Shown piece after piece: positions 38,767-52,269 of a stretch of DNA of 64,000 nt. Where the stretch lies: NCBI GenBank assembly GCA_028551475.1, contig CM052356.1:3358001-3422000 (forward strand). The letters are read 5' to 3'. Position 1 is the first letter of the stretch, and the number at the start of each line of letters is the position of its first letter. The position numbers and the translations under genes were made by a program. The notes below the pieces were generated by a model, which searched no databases, had not been told where the DNA came from, and saw nothing but the letters and a program-made list of their open reading frames with translations. The stretch comes from Casuarina equisetifolia. Lineage: Eukaryota; Streptophyta; Magnoliopsida; Fagales; Casuarinaceae.

Positions 38767-41389
38767 ATGGCGGACGTGGCAATGAGGGACACCGAGACCT
38801 TTGCCTTCCAGGCAGAGATCAACCAGCTTCTGAGCCTTATCATCAACACCTTCTACAGCAACAAGGAGATCTTTCTTCGTGAGCTCATAAGCAACTCCTC
38901 TGATGTATGTTTATGTCCTGAGCTTCGTTGTTTATGGGTGTTTATAGGTTTGGTTGGGTCGGGACTGAGTTTATTTTGGTTTTGTTTGTTCTGTTTCTTG
39001 TAGGCGTTGGATAAGATCAGATTTGAGAGCTTGACGGACAAGAGCAAGCTTGATGCTCAACCCGAACTCTTCATCAGGTTAGTTCCTGACAAGACCAACA
39101 AGACTCTCTCGATTATCGACAGCGGTATCGGCATGACCAAAGCAGGTACGTAAACATTCCCTCACAGCCTCTGTTAGCGTTTCTTTTACGCACAACGAAA
39201 TAACAAAATCAATGAACCATTCGCGTAATTTGTGCTTTCATGAACTTGGAAATGGGTTCTGATTGATTGAGCTGTTATGGTTTATAATGAGTTAGACTTG
39301 GTGAATAACTTGGGGACGATTGCCAAGTCGGGGACTAAGGAGTTCATGGAGGCATTACAGGCCGGGGCCGATGTGAGCATGATTGGGCAATTCGGCGTTG
39401 GGTTCTACTCATCTTATCTGGTTGCCGAGAAGGTCATCGTGACAACCAAACACAACGACGATGAACAGTACGTCTGGGAGTCTCAGGCTGGTGGGTCCTT
39501 TACTGTCACCAGGGATGTCAATGGTGAGCCCTTGGGTAGAGGAACCAAAGTCACTCTCTTCCTCAAGGAAGACCAGGTAAGAATAGAGTCTCCACATCAT
39601 TGATTCTGTTTCTTGATCTTTTCTAGTTATTCTAAGAATAGTCTCCGCATCATTGATTCTGTTTCTTGATCTTTTCTAGTTATTCTGAGTAAATTTTGAA
39701 TTGTGTTGGGAATTTTCTAGTTCTTTTGGGTAATTGGATTGAACAAGCTATGAAAGTGAGATTATTTTATTTAGTCTATGAACTTTAATCTCCAATTTGG
39801 ATTTGGTATTCAATTAAAAATAATCTTAATTGACATTGCAGTTGGAGTACTTAGAGGAGCGGAGATTGAAGGACCTTGTGAAGAAGCACTCTGAGTTCAT
39901 TAGCTACCCGATCTATCTTTGGACTGAGAAGACCACAGAGAAAGAGGTGAGTGATGATGAAGATGAGGAAGCCAAGAAGGAAGAGGAGGGTGATATCGAA
40001 GAAGTTGATGACGACAAAGAAAAGAAATCGAAGAAAAAGAAGGTGAAGGAGGTGACTCACGAGTGGCAACTCATCAACAAGCAGAAACCTATTTGGCTTC
40101 GAAAACCAGAGGAGGTGACGAAGGAGGAATATGCTGCTTTCTACAAAAGCCTGACCAACGACTGGGAGGATCACCTTGCTGTGAAACACTTCTCTGTGGA
40201 AGGGCAGCTGGAGTTCAAGGCCATCCTTTTTGTTCCCAAAAGAGCCCCGTTTGACCTGTTCGACACCAGGAAGAAGTTGAATAACATCAAGCTGTATGTG
40301 AGGAGGGTGTTTATCATGGATAATTGTGAAGAACTCATTCCAGAGTATCTCGGTTTTGTGAAGGGAGTGGTGGACTCTGATGATCTCCCACTCAACATTT
40401 CTCGTGAAATGCTACAACAGAACAAGATTCTCAAGGTTATTAGGAAAAACCTGGTGAAGAAGTGCATTGAGATGTTCAATGAGATTGCTGAGAACAAGGA
40501 GGACTACCAGAAGTTCTATGATGCATTCTCTAAGAACATAAAGTTGGGTATCCACGAAGACAGCCAGAACAGAGCTAAGCTGGCCGATCTGCTGAGGTAC
40601 TATTCAACCAAGAGTGGTGATGAGATGACGAGCTTGAAGGACTATGTGACAAGGATGAAGGAGGGTCAGAAAGAGATATATTACATCACTGGTGAGAGTA
40701 AGAAGGCTGTTGAGAACTCGCCCTTCCTTGAGAGGTTGAAAAAGAAGGGCTATGAGGTTCTCTTCATGGTTGATGCCATTGATGAATATGCTGTCGGGCA
40801 ATTGAAGGAGTATGACGGGAAGAAGCTGGTGTCTGCAACAAAAGAGGGGCTGAAACTGGAGGACTCAGAGGAGGAGAAAAGGAAAAAGGAGGTAAAGAAG
40901 AAGTCGTTTGAGAACCTGTGCAAGACGATGAAAGACATCCTGGGGGACAGGGTAGAGAAAGTGGTGGTGTCTGAAAGAATTGTGGACTCACCTTGCTGCT
41001 TGGTCACTGGAGAATATGGATGGACGGCGAACATGGAGAGGATCATGAAAGCACAGGCTCTGAGAGACAGCAGTATGAGTGCTTACATGTCGAGCAAGAA
41101 GACAATGGAGATTAACCCAGATAACGGCATTATGGAGGAGTTGAGGAAGAGGGCTGAGGTAGACAAGAACGATAAATCCGTGAAGGACTTGGTGCTGCTG
41201 CTCTACGAGACTGCCCTTTTGACATCAGGCTTCAGTCTAGACGACCCTAACACATTTGCTGCGAGAATTCACAGGATGTTGAAGCTGGGGCTTAACATCG
41301 ATGAGGAGGAGACAGGTGTGGAGGATACAGATATGCCACCTTTGGAGGAGGGAGGCAACGAAGAGAGCAAGATGGAGGAAGTTGACTGA
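38767..41389 (+). CDS. HSP90: Cytosolic heat-shock protein 90
   Basis: Four exons (38767-38904, 39004-39145, 39296-39576, 39842-41389) join to 702 aa, the usual length. This is an ATP-driven chaperone dimer that matures kinases, steroid-type receptors and plant NLR immune receptors with co-chaperones. The N-terminal ATPase shows [12 protein letters not shown], then [11 protein letters not shown], then [18 protein letters not shown] charged linker rich in E, D and K occupies about 215-250. The middle domain has [20 protein letters not shown]. The C-terminus MEEVD is the TPR co-chaperone docking signal and marks the cytosolic form. The three small introns near the 5' end match the stress-inducible plant HSP90.1-like layout, and the promoter has heat-shock elements. 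Confidence 0.98.
39582..39688 (+). repeat. Tandem duplication in HSP90 intron 3
   Basis: Two adjacent copies of about 54 bp share CATCATTGATTCTGTTTCTT and end TTTTCTAGTTATTCT. They begin just after the donor of intron 3 and differ by only a few bases, so the duplication is fairly young. Confidence 0.9.
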
Positions 41390-43850
41390 TGAGAGATAGA
41401 CATCCTTTCAAGTTCTGCTTTTTCATAGCTCCTGTGCCATTGATGTTTGTGAGCAGTGTGAATCTTCTTTAGGCTTTCAGGTTTTTTGTACTTTCTACTT
41501 AAGTCTCTTACTACGTAGTTTCTTACTTTTTGATGTATGTGACGCTTTATATAAATACAATATGACTCTATTTCTTAGTAAATTTGATTTGGGAAGCCTA
41601 ATTATTCATTTGGAGGGTCTTGCTGAGTAAATTATCATTAAAATTATCAATAAGTTAAAAAGAAGACATAGAAATATAACATACCAAAATATGTAAATTA
41701 AAACTATGCAGTTTTAAAACACATGAAGGATAGAATGTAACTTAAGAAAGTATGTGCAACATCATGATTGAGTTAAAAACCACAAATTTCATTGATGGAT
41801 CAAATTAAAAATTTCGAAGTTTGAAGTAGACTCCACAAGGCTCTCAATTCTTCCAGCCCCATTAGCTTGCAGAGAGGTGTTAACATAGTTAACTTCTAGA
41901 TCAACACTGAAGTCCACATCATCTTCTCCAATACGTCACACTTGTCTGGCAACAAAGCCATTATGTACCTAATTTTTAGATTGTAATGTAAAGTGCCCAT
42001 CGGTATAGATTGATTGGTTAAAACTCAAGATTTGTCTGTAATTGTGAACATGAGAAATAATAGAATAGGAGGCACTTCTAACCTTTTTTCTTGTCTGTTA
42101 ATTTCTTCGTCTTCCAGCCATGATAGCAATTTTCAGTTGACATCCTTTCCAGCAGGTTTCAGATTATCCACCTGAATGGATTTCTAGAAGAGACAAACTG
42201 TGTGATGAAGAAGGCCAACAAGAGGTGACGAATTGAGGCCAAAAAGGGAGAAATGTGACAAAAAGAGAGAGAAATGGAGGATTGGAGAAAGGTGGCTGGC
42301 AAATAAAGAGGAATGGCTTTGACGACTATGTACAGAATAATCTACGAACTCTTTCCTTCCAAGTAGGTGGTAAGAGTGGGAGAAGAAAAGGATAAGCAAA
42401 CGACAAAAACCATAGCAACATACCCCAAAGAGCACTAGATAAGAAACTAATGGGGATAAGGCTTCAACCATAGGAAATGAGATGGGTACTAGTTATAAAA
42501 CACGAAGTGATGCTCCAAAGGGGTGTTTTTGGGCAACATGTTGAGCAATCTTATTTCGACTTGTCAGATCTAAAATAGATGCTAGATTGACGTCTGAAAA
42601 GGCATTCAAAAGCACAAGATCTCTCATTTGAACTACACAATGCGAAAGAGTCAAACCACCCTTACCTTTAACTTGAACAGGACCTTTATCAAACTCAACT
42701 AAATGGGGAGCCATATTGCGTAGTCTTTCTGGCAAAACAAGTGATAGCTTCAAAATTATGAGTTTCGAGTCAAATGACGCTTGACCAACAAATGCAGCAG
42801 TATGTATTTGCGAATGAAGTACTTTCGAACACCTCCAAAATAACTGGACGGTTGTCTATCAATCCGTAGTCCAGTTGGGATCCCCCCTTACCAGCGCAAA
42901 TGACATAAAGCCAATGTTAGGTGTAGACTTTGAGAGAGTTACCTTTCAATTTTCTTGGTTTGTTAGAGTCGTCATGTAACACTTTCCTTTGTCTATAACA
43001 ATTTTTTTTTTTTTAACTTTCTTTTTGGTATGATGAATGGTAGAGGAGTTGTAAAACATCGACCACACATTCCTTCTAACATCGTTAATCGCAAGAGTTA
43101 TGAAACACCGAATTCCAGTCTCTTTTCTGACTGTTGTGTGTGAAAAGCTTATATTCTGAGTCTTTTCGATGATCGTAGATTAGCAAAGAACGGAATGTCC
43201 CATCTGCAAATTGATCAACAGCCATTGACCTTCAACTATGGCTATTAAACCAACGCGTCAGGAGTCATTATGACAAAGAGATTGCCAGCTAGCAATCAAA
43301 CTACCTTTGATTGGCAGGAAGCCAAATATTGCACAACTGAACAATGGGAAACCCAACACAAGCTATTCTTGATGAATCAGGTGAACAGGTTACACCCACA
43401 TGCACAGAGAGAATAGTTCTCTCATTTGTGCGTTAACATATGCACAATCGAATTGTCAGCATTGAGAACGAGAAAGGAAAGATGGCTAGTGACAACAGCG
43501 AAACCAAACACGGAAATTACACTACGATCCTAAACTGCTACAACTTTTACAGAGCCGAAGCTACCAATTGCCTTTTTCCAGTATACTAATATATATGGAT
43601 GCAGGCAATAATCTAAAGTGTGAGAGCACATTAGAAGTAAAAATACAAACTACATTTGGTTCCTACTAAAGATACAAGGCTAATGAAGGTGTCAACATTC
43701 TTGTGTCAAACAAACCGCCTTCATATTCACTGCCACCGTCTGAGGGACTTCGATGCAGAGGAGCTGGCAATAGAAGCTTTCCTAGCACCTGACATGCATT
43801 GCCACAGAATCGGAAAAATGCAGAGAAAAAGTAGCGCGATGAAAGGAGTA
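41390..43850. other. Spacer between HSP90 and kinesin
   Basis: The first 180 bases or so are the HSP90 3' untranslated region (AATAAA-like signals near 41555). About 43600-43900 is the 3' untranslated region of the kinesin gene on the minus strand. Between them no gene is supported. The minus-strand open frame at 42493-42753 has no recognised family. Confidence 0.5.
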
Positions 43851-43903
43851 TGGTTCAGAGGTCATTAAACTGACTAGGGACAGCAGTAGAAGCACCTGAA
43901 TGG

Positions 43904-46900
43904 CTACCAGTCTATTTGAGAAAGAGAGGGGTAAAGAAAACATAAATTTACTTACTGGATGAAACCTTTGAGGAGCTTCTGGGCAATGATGACTGAAAAG
44001 ATTTCGCTTGCACCATCTTCTGGGGTGGCTTTGGAAGTTTAGATGGTAAACTTGGTCTGCGTTCAAGCGAAGGTAGCCTGTGCTCAATCAAACATGTAAA
44101 GAATTCTTGCATCAGGCTTCCTATCACTTAAATATAGTGCTCCCATAACCCGTGATGCCAAGTGAAATTGGCTGGAATTCGGGCAATATAATTAAACCAT
44201 ATGTGAGACAAAAGAGTTAAATAATTCCATAACAAGTGATGTTATGCAGAAAAATCCATATCAGGAGTGTCAAGCACAGGCACAGAACATCCATCAGTGC
44301 CCAAATCCAGGCTTAAATGTAAGAGATGTCTCTGAGTACAAGTAAAGAAATTCATCAAAATACCTAAGGCAGCAAAGCAGGAGTAAAAGAAATGGAGAGA
44401 GAAAGAGGAAACTCAAAAGAGAGTGGCTGACATGACAACTTAAGTTTGAGACCGGTTACCAAACAGGGGGCCCCATCACCTTTCCAAAGAAAAGGGGGGT
44501 GAAAGTAAAATAAACCCAAAGCAGGTCCCGACAGCTGACAGTTTCAACTATTGAAAACGTATCAGGTTGCAATGATCATACGAACTTCCGTAAGCCCGGT
44601 TGCAGAAGTGGACTAGGGGCACAAGTTGATATTTATAAAATATTTCCTGCCCTGGGGGCATCAGAGGACGAATATAGATGAGAACTACAAGTGACATATC
44701 ATGCACATGCAAGGTTCTTTGTGAGCTGTCTAGACGCAAAGAAAGTCATCAGACTAGTACTAGCCAGTTCTCCCGCAACTAGAATAATTCACGTACACGA
44801 AAATTACTTACTTCTCTGTGTTCTGAATTGGTGTCTTCTCAGCTGGTGCGCTCTCAGAAAGCATATTTCCAGCTGGTTTTGCAACTTCAGGGAAAAGAGT
44901 GTACTCCACAACACTGGACATTGAACCATCAGTTTCTGTTCCCATCGAAAGACCACCATCAGAGATATCGCTTAATCTTTCCTCAGAATCTGCATCCCCA
45001 AACCCCAAGAGCTCATCATCTTCAGTACCATGCTGACCGATATTTCCCGCAGATAGCTGCAACTGCGGAGACAATTCCTTCTGATGTCTAAATTCATCCA
45101 TTGACTGCTGAGAACCAGCTTCAGAATGCTTATCACTATACTCAGAACAGTTGTCCATATCAGAAGCTGCCTTCTCAACAAATCCAGAGCCTTTACCTCC
45201 TGACAGTCTTCGGCCACGTAGAGAAGTCGTGGGCTGTTTTCTTGGAGAAGAAGATCCATACCTGACTGAGGTCATACTACGTGGTGTGCCATTAACATTG
45301 ACCTTAGGAAGCTGCAAGTGCTCAATCTCTTCATCTTTCTTTGCAACTATTTCCTTGAGAGATGCCACCTGCAAGAGGAAAGGGAAAAACAAAATAAAAT
45401 TTGAAAAGGAATAAAAATTCTTCTTTGTTAAGCATTAACATGAAGTAATCAGCTGAAACCAGAGGCGTTCCCTCCAATTCCTCAGTTTCACTAATTTGAC
45501 AACAATAATAGACCAGTGTAAGTGTGGAGAAACAACTGGCCAACATGGCAGCCCATAATATTGGTATAAATGAAATAATCTTCATAATGGGTTCCAGGGA
45601 AAAGTCTCTTTCAACTGCCAAATGGTTTTTACCGAACAGATAGCAAGAAGTAAATTAGAAATACCTTAAACAGCTAAGACTATCTAGAGCTTAACAAGTG
45701 GGGAGATTCTGAATCAGATCCTCTCAAACTGACAATACAGAATTCTGTAAAGTAGAATGCTACAAATGGTTTTGCAGATGAACCTGAGACATGCATGATA
45801 AAGGTGGCTATACTAGGACCAAATTTGTAGGTTGCTTCCTAGTAAACGAGAAAAGGTTCATTATTAGCAAGCAGGTCTGTTCCACTACCAGCGGTGGCCT
45901 TGCAAAATGTGGTACCAATCGTTTTCATTCTCATGCCGATGGGATGGAAGCATGACCTGCTCAGCAACATTAATGAGCACAGATTGGGAAAAGAAATTGT
46001 AAAGGGTACTTGTTTGTGCATAGAATCACTAACCATAAATTATTACTTTTGACCCATCAGTGATTAAATTTCCCCCTGACCCCTGATTCAGTGTTCCCTA
46101 CCTAAGAACTTGGCATTACAAAACCCCAAAACAGAACCCCCTTATATTCAAAATTTAAGTGCCGAAGAACTCATCCCCACTTATCATTTGAATTAAATAA
46201 GGAGGAAACCTAGTGTCAGAAATGGCAGCGGTCAAACATTTTTACTGAATTCTCCATAAATTGAGAACAAGTTTTCCAACTCAGAACATAAAAAATAACA
46301 GAGTGGAATATGCATGCGAAATCCCAACACAATGGCCAAGACCACTAGCTATTGCATGAGTGATACAAATTTCACCACCATGACAGAAGTTACTCAAAGA
46401 TCTTTAGAAGCCACTTGGCAATTTTCTTCAACTTCTCTAGGGCGACTCATCCTTAAGTTTAAGTGCACTGTCATTTCTAATTGACAATCCATTGATTGCA
46501 TAGGACCACTGGGAATTCTACAAAATGAATATCTGTTTCTGTAATATAAAAACATTATGGATAACACTGTCATATATTCAAATGATAGTTCGAGTGGCAC
46601 ATCAAAAGAACTCCAAATGCTATATATTAAGAGGAATAAGATAGCAAGATTCCAAAAATGCATATTAAAAAAATAAAATAAAATATTGGACCTGTTCCAT
46701 GAGTTCTCTAACATCTTTTCCCTCTTTGTTGCTCTGGGCGGCACCTAGCTCTACACCAGAAACCCTCTCAGCAAACTTCAAGGTACTTACAGTTTCGGAG
46801 TAAGAATCTATATCTGGATTAAGCTGAACAAACATAAGGGTTTTGGCTTGACCACCTACAAATGGGAGAGGAATAACAGCTAAAGATAAGACAAGGCACA

Positions 46901-49900
46901 AATGAGTGAAACTCAGAACTACAGTATCAAACTCATGTCTCACCACCATAGTCAACGACCAAAAATGAGACAAGTACCTAAAGAACTCTGAAGTACTTGG
47001 GTTAATTTGCTATTTCTGTATGGAACATGTGGACTCTTCTGTGATAGTGCAAAAATTACATCTCCAAGAGCTGATAGTGACTTGTTTATATGTTGCGCCT
47101 CCTTAAGTCTATCCCCAGTTGCTTCAGACCGACCCACTCTCTCGCTTCCAGCAAGATCCACCAAATGTAGGCTGCCACGCAAGATGGCATCATTCTCCAA
47201 GTCCACGCCTCGGACATGAACAGTGAGAACACTGCACAATATGATTCAATAATAATCAATAAATTCAAAAATCCACAATGGGAAGTGGTGACAGAAGAAC
47301 TTAGTACTAGGAATACAACCTGTGGGATCTGCTACTTCTTTCATTCAGGGCAGTGGCACCTACTGCCCTATTCATCAAACCAATATTCATTAACTCCAAT
47401 ACATCTGAGGTCGATTGAACCGGGTGCATACTTGCATCAGGAACAGCTAATCCATTCGGTTGGGTAGTGCTCCAAATCCCAAGTGTGTGCAAGTCAAAGG
47501 AAACAAAAATTTTCCGCCAAGAGACAAAGGTGCTACTCAGAATCAGACTCCCAGCGGGAACTTAACTTACAATCAAGACTGCATTCGAAAAGTTAAAGAA
47601 AAATAATAAAAGATAAAAAGGATATCTTTTTTGAGGACCATCACTTGAGAGTAGATCCCGAACTTGTTCATTATATATCTCAACCATCTGAACAGCAACT
47701 TCATATGCAATGGAGCTTTTCCTGCTTTGAGAAATTTCAAAAAGATCATTTAATGCACGGTAGTTGACTCCCCAGTCCTCCATTGATGATAAACAAGGCC
47801 CACTCTGGAAAGGGCACAATAAATATGTAAGAGTAACTTTAAATCGTGTAAAAATCAAAAGCAGTACAAAATGAAAGATATTCATACCATTGTATAGGTC
47901 TTTCCCGAGCCAGTTTGACCATAAGCAAATATGCAGACATTGTATCCATCAAGTACAGTGCGGATTAATGGTTGGGTATCCCGAAATACCTCCTCTATCA
48001 GCATTTGATTTGAACAAATAACACACGGAATGTCAGAATCTTTTCGCAAATAAAGGAATGTAGTAGTCGGAAGAAAGATGTCCCAAAAGATAACATGATT
48101 CATTTGGAAATTAATACCCTGGGTAGATGTTGGACCAAAAACTTTGTTAAACTTGAACAGCCTTCGTCTGTCTTTTCCTTGCTTAGAGGGATTCACAATG
48201 ATTAATTCACCGTTCTCACCAATGTATTCAATGATGGTCTGCTTCTTACTCTGTCCTGGAAGGAATGGTCTTATACGACAATACACCCTTATATTTCCTG
48301 CATAAGGGAGGCAAGAAAAGGATTTAAGTGTAACAAAGAAACGACAAACTCAACAATCCAAGCAAGACGTGTACCTTTCAAATCCTGAACCTCATTATAC
48401 AACCGACGATTTTCTGCTAGAACTGCATGGTAATTTTCAGCGGCATCTGCCAGTCCTTTAAGCTTCAGACCTGTTTGAGTGACCATTTTCATAAGAAACG
48501 GCTCAGACAAAAATATATGCACGACACTAAGTAGGACACAAACTAACTTTAAATAATAATCCTACCCAAGCAATTGAATTCCTCTAAATAACTTCCTTCT
48601 GTCTTCAAGACTTCATGTTTTATGGACTCTAATGCCACCCGCAATTCCTGAACATTCAAACCATATTATGGGTCGATATCCAAGAAATATGAGACCAAGA
48701 TAGTGAGAATTTAAAGCAGACCTGCAAAGCTCCAAACTGATAATCTATGTATCTCTTGTAGATTCTCTCTTTCCTTTTCCATCTCCGTGATTTAGATTCA
48801 GAAAATGCCTGAAGTTCTTCCATCTTCTTCCTGGAATTTGTTAGAAGGCACTCAAGTTCCGCTAACTTCTTCTCCGATTCAATTTTAGCTTCCTTCGCAT
48901 TCATTTCAAATTGCAAGCAATGATCTTCATGTGTCCTTTTGGTCACTTCTAGTTCTTGTTTTAACGCTAAAATCTCCATATCACTACGATCCTTCTCTTC
49001 CCTCAATTTGACCACATCTTGCTCCTCAAGTTTCTTTTTATCTTCTATGTTGTTCTTTTCAATCTGCCACTCCACAGAAAAGTTTCTTTCTTAATTCTCT
49101 GAGCCACATAGAAGTGTACGAGGAGCTGCATAAACTCGTTAACAAAATAACTAACGAGAATCTTACTGCAGTGATGGCTCTGTTTTACAGACAGAAAAAA
49201 TGCACTACGTCTTATTGGTGTTTTTCTTTATTATCTTGTTCGCTATAATATATTTATTAGCATTTATAGTTTAAAGTCATACTAATTAAGAAATATAAAT
49301 TCATACCAGAACCAGCTTCTTTAGCTGAGCAGGTTCCAACAAAGATTTCAATTCAGTCATGCTTTATCAAACATGTATTATACACTTAGACAATGGATAA
49401 AATGTGCAAGACATAATTGTAATGAGACAAAATTGTAATGTTAGCTAGAAAACAAACATATTTACTACTTAATAACCACTGGTAATATGTTTACTTCCTT
49501 CATAAATGTGAAAATATTGGACTGCAATATTTTCAAGGATACTAAAATATCAGCATGGGTGATCATCAGTTTGTACAGATAAGTATAATAAGTCAAATTT
49601 GTCTTAAAACTCTCACATGAGAGGCACAACTAGATAGTGGTCATTAAAAAGGAACATGTGGATTACTTAAAATGCAAAAAAATATTACATATGTCCTAGA
49701 GAATATAAGATAAAAGGCAGATTGGCAAGTCATATCAATCCAAATTTAATATTTTCGACCAATAACAGAAACATGTTTCATTATATCTGAATATAGATAT
49801 AGATATAGATCAAAGAGCAGTACAGCACCTTAATCTGCCGAAGTTGTTTCAGAAGAACCTAGAGGAAAAAAGAACAGTTAAAAAGCAGTAAGGGAAAACC

Positions 49901-52269
49901 AAAACTTAGGGTATACAGCTAAAACAACAAGTACCTCAACTTCTTCAGAACTCCCAGTCGCAAGGGTTTCAAGTACTTTTATTTTGGATTGATACTTTTC
50001 CTCACGAATCTTATAAAGATTATTTTGCTGCAAGTACAAAATGTACAAACACTTATTGCTGATGAGCACTATAAAACATCCTCTGAATTTTGGAGGAAAG
50101 AAAATGTCTAAAGCATTTTACAATTTTTAAGTTTTCTGCATGGTTTGAAATTCTCTCTTCAATAACTTGCAAGGTTTTCCTAAGCAGCCATGCCACACGC
50201 TGCAACAGGGAAGAAAAGAACAGTAAGTGTTACAAAATGGCAAGCAATAAAGAGAAAGAATTAAACAGTTTATTCATTCAGAGCTTTGAGCATGCTTTAG
50301 TCATAAAGCATCAACTCATCCTCTTCCTCTCATACATTAGGAACATCACCGCTGTTTCTTTGCAGGCTATCATCCAAAATCTTATTCATTATGTTGAAAA
50401 GTAATCGAGTCGACGCTTTCTGTGGCAAGAATTTCAATAAAACATGAGAAAAGCATCAATTTGACTATTGAAATAGCAGAAAGGTCCGGGGGGGGGGGGG
50501 GGTAAGCAAATTTCAACCATTTGCGGGAAGGAAAATAATGAGCTTACATCCAAGCTGTTTGATTTAATCATGTCTAAAATCTTAGCATCAGAAGAATCGG
50601 CAAAATATCCCTGCTGTGATTCCAAGACCTCGTCGAATTTATTGCCAAGATGATGTATTAAAGAATCTGATGGCTCTATAAAAGAGTGAACATAAATGAA
50701 TAAAAGATTGAATAAGTGAACCAAAGCAGTAACACTAAAAAGAGCATGAAAAATGTAGCAAGCAGAATGATGTGCCCGCCCCATCCCCTCTCCAGTTGTT
50801 GCCTCTCATGTCCAAGATAATAATTAATTGCAGGATCTATTGCTCCACATACAAAGTGAAAGCAAGTGAACCAATCTTCCGCCATCCCCCACCAGCATAC
50901 ATGAAACACTGTGTATTTGAATTTACAAATACATTCACCACAAGGCAGGTGTCACACACATTCATAGCTTCCATTCCCTGTCATTTACATAGGATAAGCA
51001 TACCTGAGGAACCATGCAAAGCATGTTGATAGTTGGCATTGGCTGAATCTCTTTGCCACTTTCCTCCATTTTCAGATGAGTATTGTCCACTTGATGACAC
51101 ATCCCCTTCAGAAAGATCATTTCCCTCTAAAGAGCCTGCCTCTGACAGATCCCATTTTTTTCTCAGATGATTTCGAAATTCTTCTCCCACGGCCTTGGAA
51201 TTAAAATGCAGTCTAAGATTATTAAGGCACTGCAGAACTGGCATCATAGATCCCTGAAAAATAATCTCAGACAGTCAATCAAAATGAGTATGAGAAAAAT
51301 CAAAATTAGAACAGATAATGAAGCACCAATTTTTAGCATTTTTCACAACCAAAAAACAGTTGCAACTCAATTCAAGTTGGGAAAATTCAGCAAAAAACAG
51401 CTGAGATTTGGTTTCACGGACCAATGCACATTAGTTTTTTATTTAGGCCTACTGAACAATGAAACACAATATTACCAAAAAATTATCTCAAGGTTGGGTC
51501 AATACCGGAGTAGATATGAGGCAATCTAATGCCATCTCCGAGTGCAACAAAACTAAGGGAACGTTGCCCTTGTAATTATCAATTTCAAAAAACCAATTTT
51601 ACAATTGAACAATGCAACAAAAGCAGGCTGATATATATGAAAGATTAAAGACAGGTACCTGCTCTAGGTCTGATAGAGCAAATCCATGCAATCCTATTCC
51701 TTTGATACCCGTCAAGAACCTTCTGACATTTGAGAGACCAGATTCATGATCACTTCCCTATAGAGGAAAATGCATATTCAAATGGAGAAATACAATATGG
51801 GGAAAAGAAAAGGACAAACATAACAAGAAAAGGTTATAAAGAACAAAATAACATGAAATCCAAATGAGGTTATAAAAGAAAAAGACAAAAGGTAATCGAA
51901 CCACATCTATGGAACCAGGACAGAGCCTCTTCAGGATGCAACAAAGACTTGTGCCATCAATCAAGCACTCTCTCAGTTCCTCCTCTGAAGCATCCAATGG
52001 CAAACATAAAGGAGGAAGCATATGATTTAACCACTCCACCAGAGAAGATCGCTGGTAATCTGAAAAATAGGAGTTCAAATGTCAAAAAGAAAATATAGCA
52101 AGAAAAAGAAGATCAAATGGAGCCAAGTTGTGTGCAAGCAAGTATAACTTCAGTTACCTCCACCCACAGCCCCCATACTATCTGGCAGTTGATCATCTTC
52201 GCCAGTATCCCCATTTGAATAGCTGTATCCACCATTTTCACCTGTGTATGGCTCTAACCAGGTGCTCAT
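43904..52269 (-). CDS. Kinesin-14 with calponin-homology domain (KCH type)
   Basis: Twenty-one coding exons join to about 1095 aa: 52158-52269, 51902-52059, 51659-51757, 51004-51253, 50548-50675, 50336-50419, 50122-50199, 49935-50027, 49829-49858, 48722-49063, 48566-48647, 48375-48470, 48118-48297, 47888-47994, 47626-47804, 47320-47484, 46978-47231, 46692-46855, 44812-45368, 43956-44077, 43904-43911. Order: an actin-binding-type CH domain (about residues 38-165), then coiled coil (about 290-510). The kinesin-14 neck ([20 protein letters not shown]) leads to the motor (about 518-850) with P-loop GQTGSGKT at 603-610, [17 protein letters not shown] and [10 protein letters not shown] Ser-rich tail follows. 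Such proteins are minus-end microtubule motors that can also bind actin. Exon 2 could end three bases earlier, and the final 8-nt exon is tentative. Intron 15 is AT-AC. Confidence 0.93.
47485..47625 (-). other. U12-type AT-AC intron in the kinesin motor
   Basis: Exon 15 ends ...CAAAAAAG and the intron opens ATATCCTTTT, a full match to the U12 AT-AC donor consensus. It closes TGCACAC, and exon 16 starts ACTTGGGATTTGG. The join gives QKR-LGIW, which keeps the motor reading frame. A branch-site-like CCTTTGACTT (consensus TTCCTTRAC) places the branch A at 47494, about 9-10 bases from the intron end, as U12 introns require. A GTAAGT further inside the intron would need an AG acceptor that is not in a suitable place. 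Confidence 0.88.
50488..50502. repeat. Poly-G run of 15
   Basis: Mononucleotide G run on the plus strand inside kinesin intron 5 (read as C15 in the transcript, shortly after the exon 5 donor side). Length is prone to sequencing error. Confidence 0.8.

Noticed and set aside
43656..43868. 70-codon plus-strand open frame
   Set aside because: Lies antisense to the kinesin 3' untranslated region with no family features.
47560..47572. Canonical GTAAGT donor inside kinesin intron 15
   Set aside because: Using it adds a hydrophobic stretch absent from kinesin motors and leaves no suitable AG acceptor before the conserved LGIW segment.
49310..49375. Possible extra kinesin exon (reads [16 protein letters not shown])
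   Set aside because: It has no acceptor AG in place, and the flanking exons already join in frame as QIK-IEKN in the way the family does.
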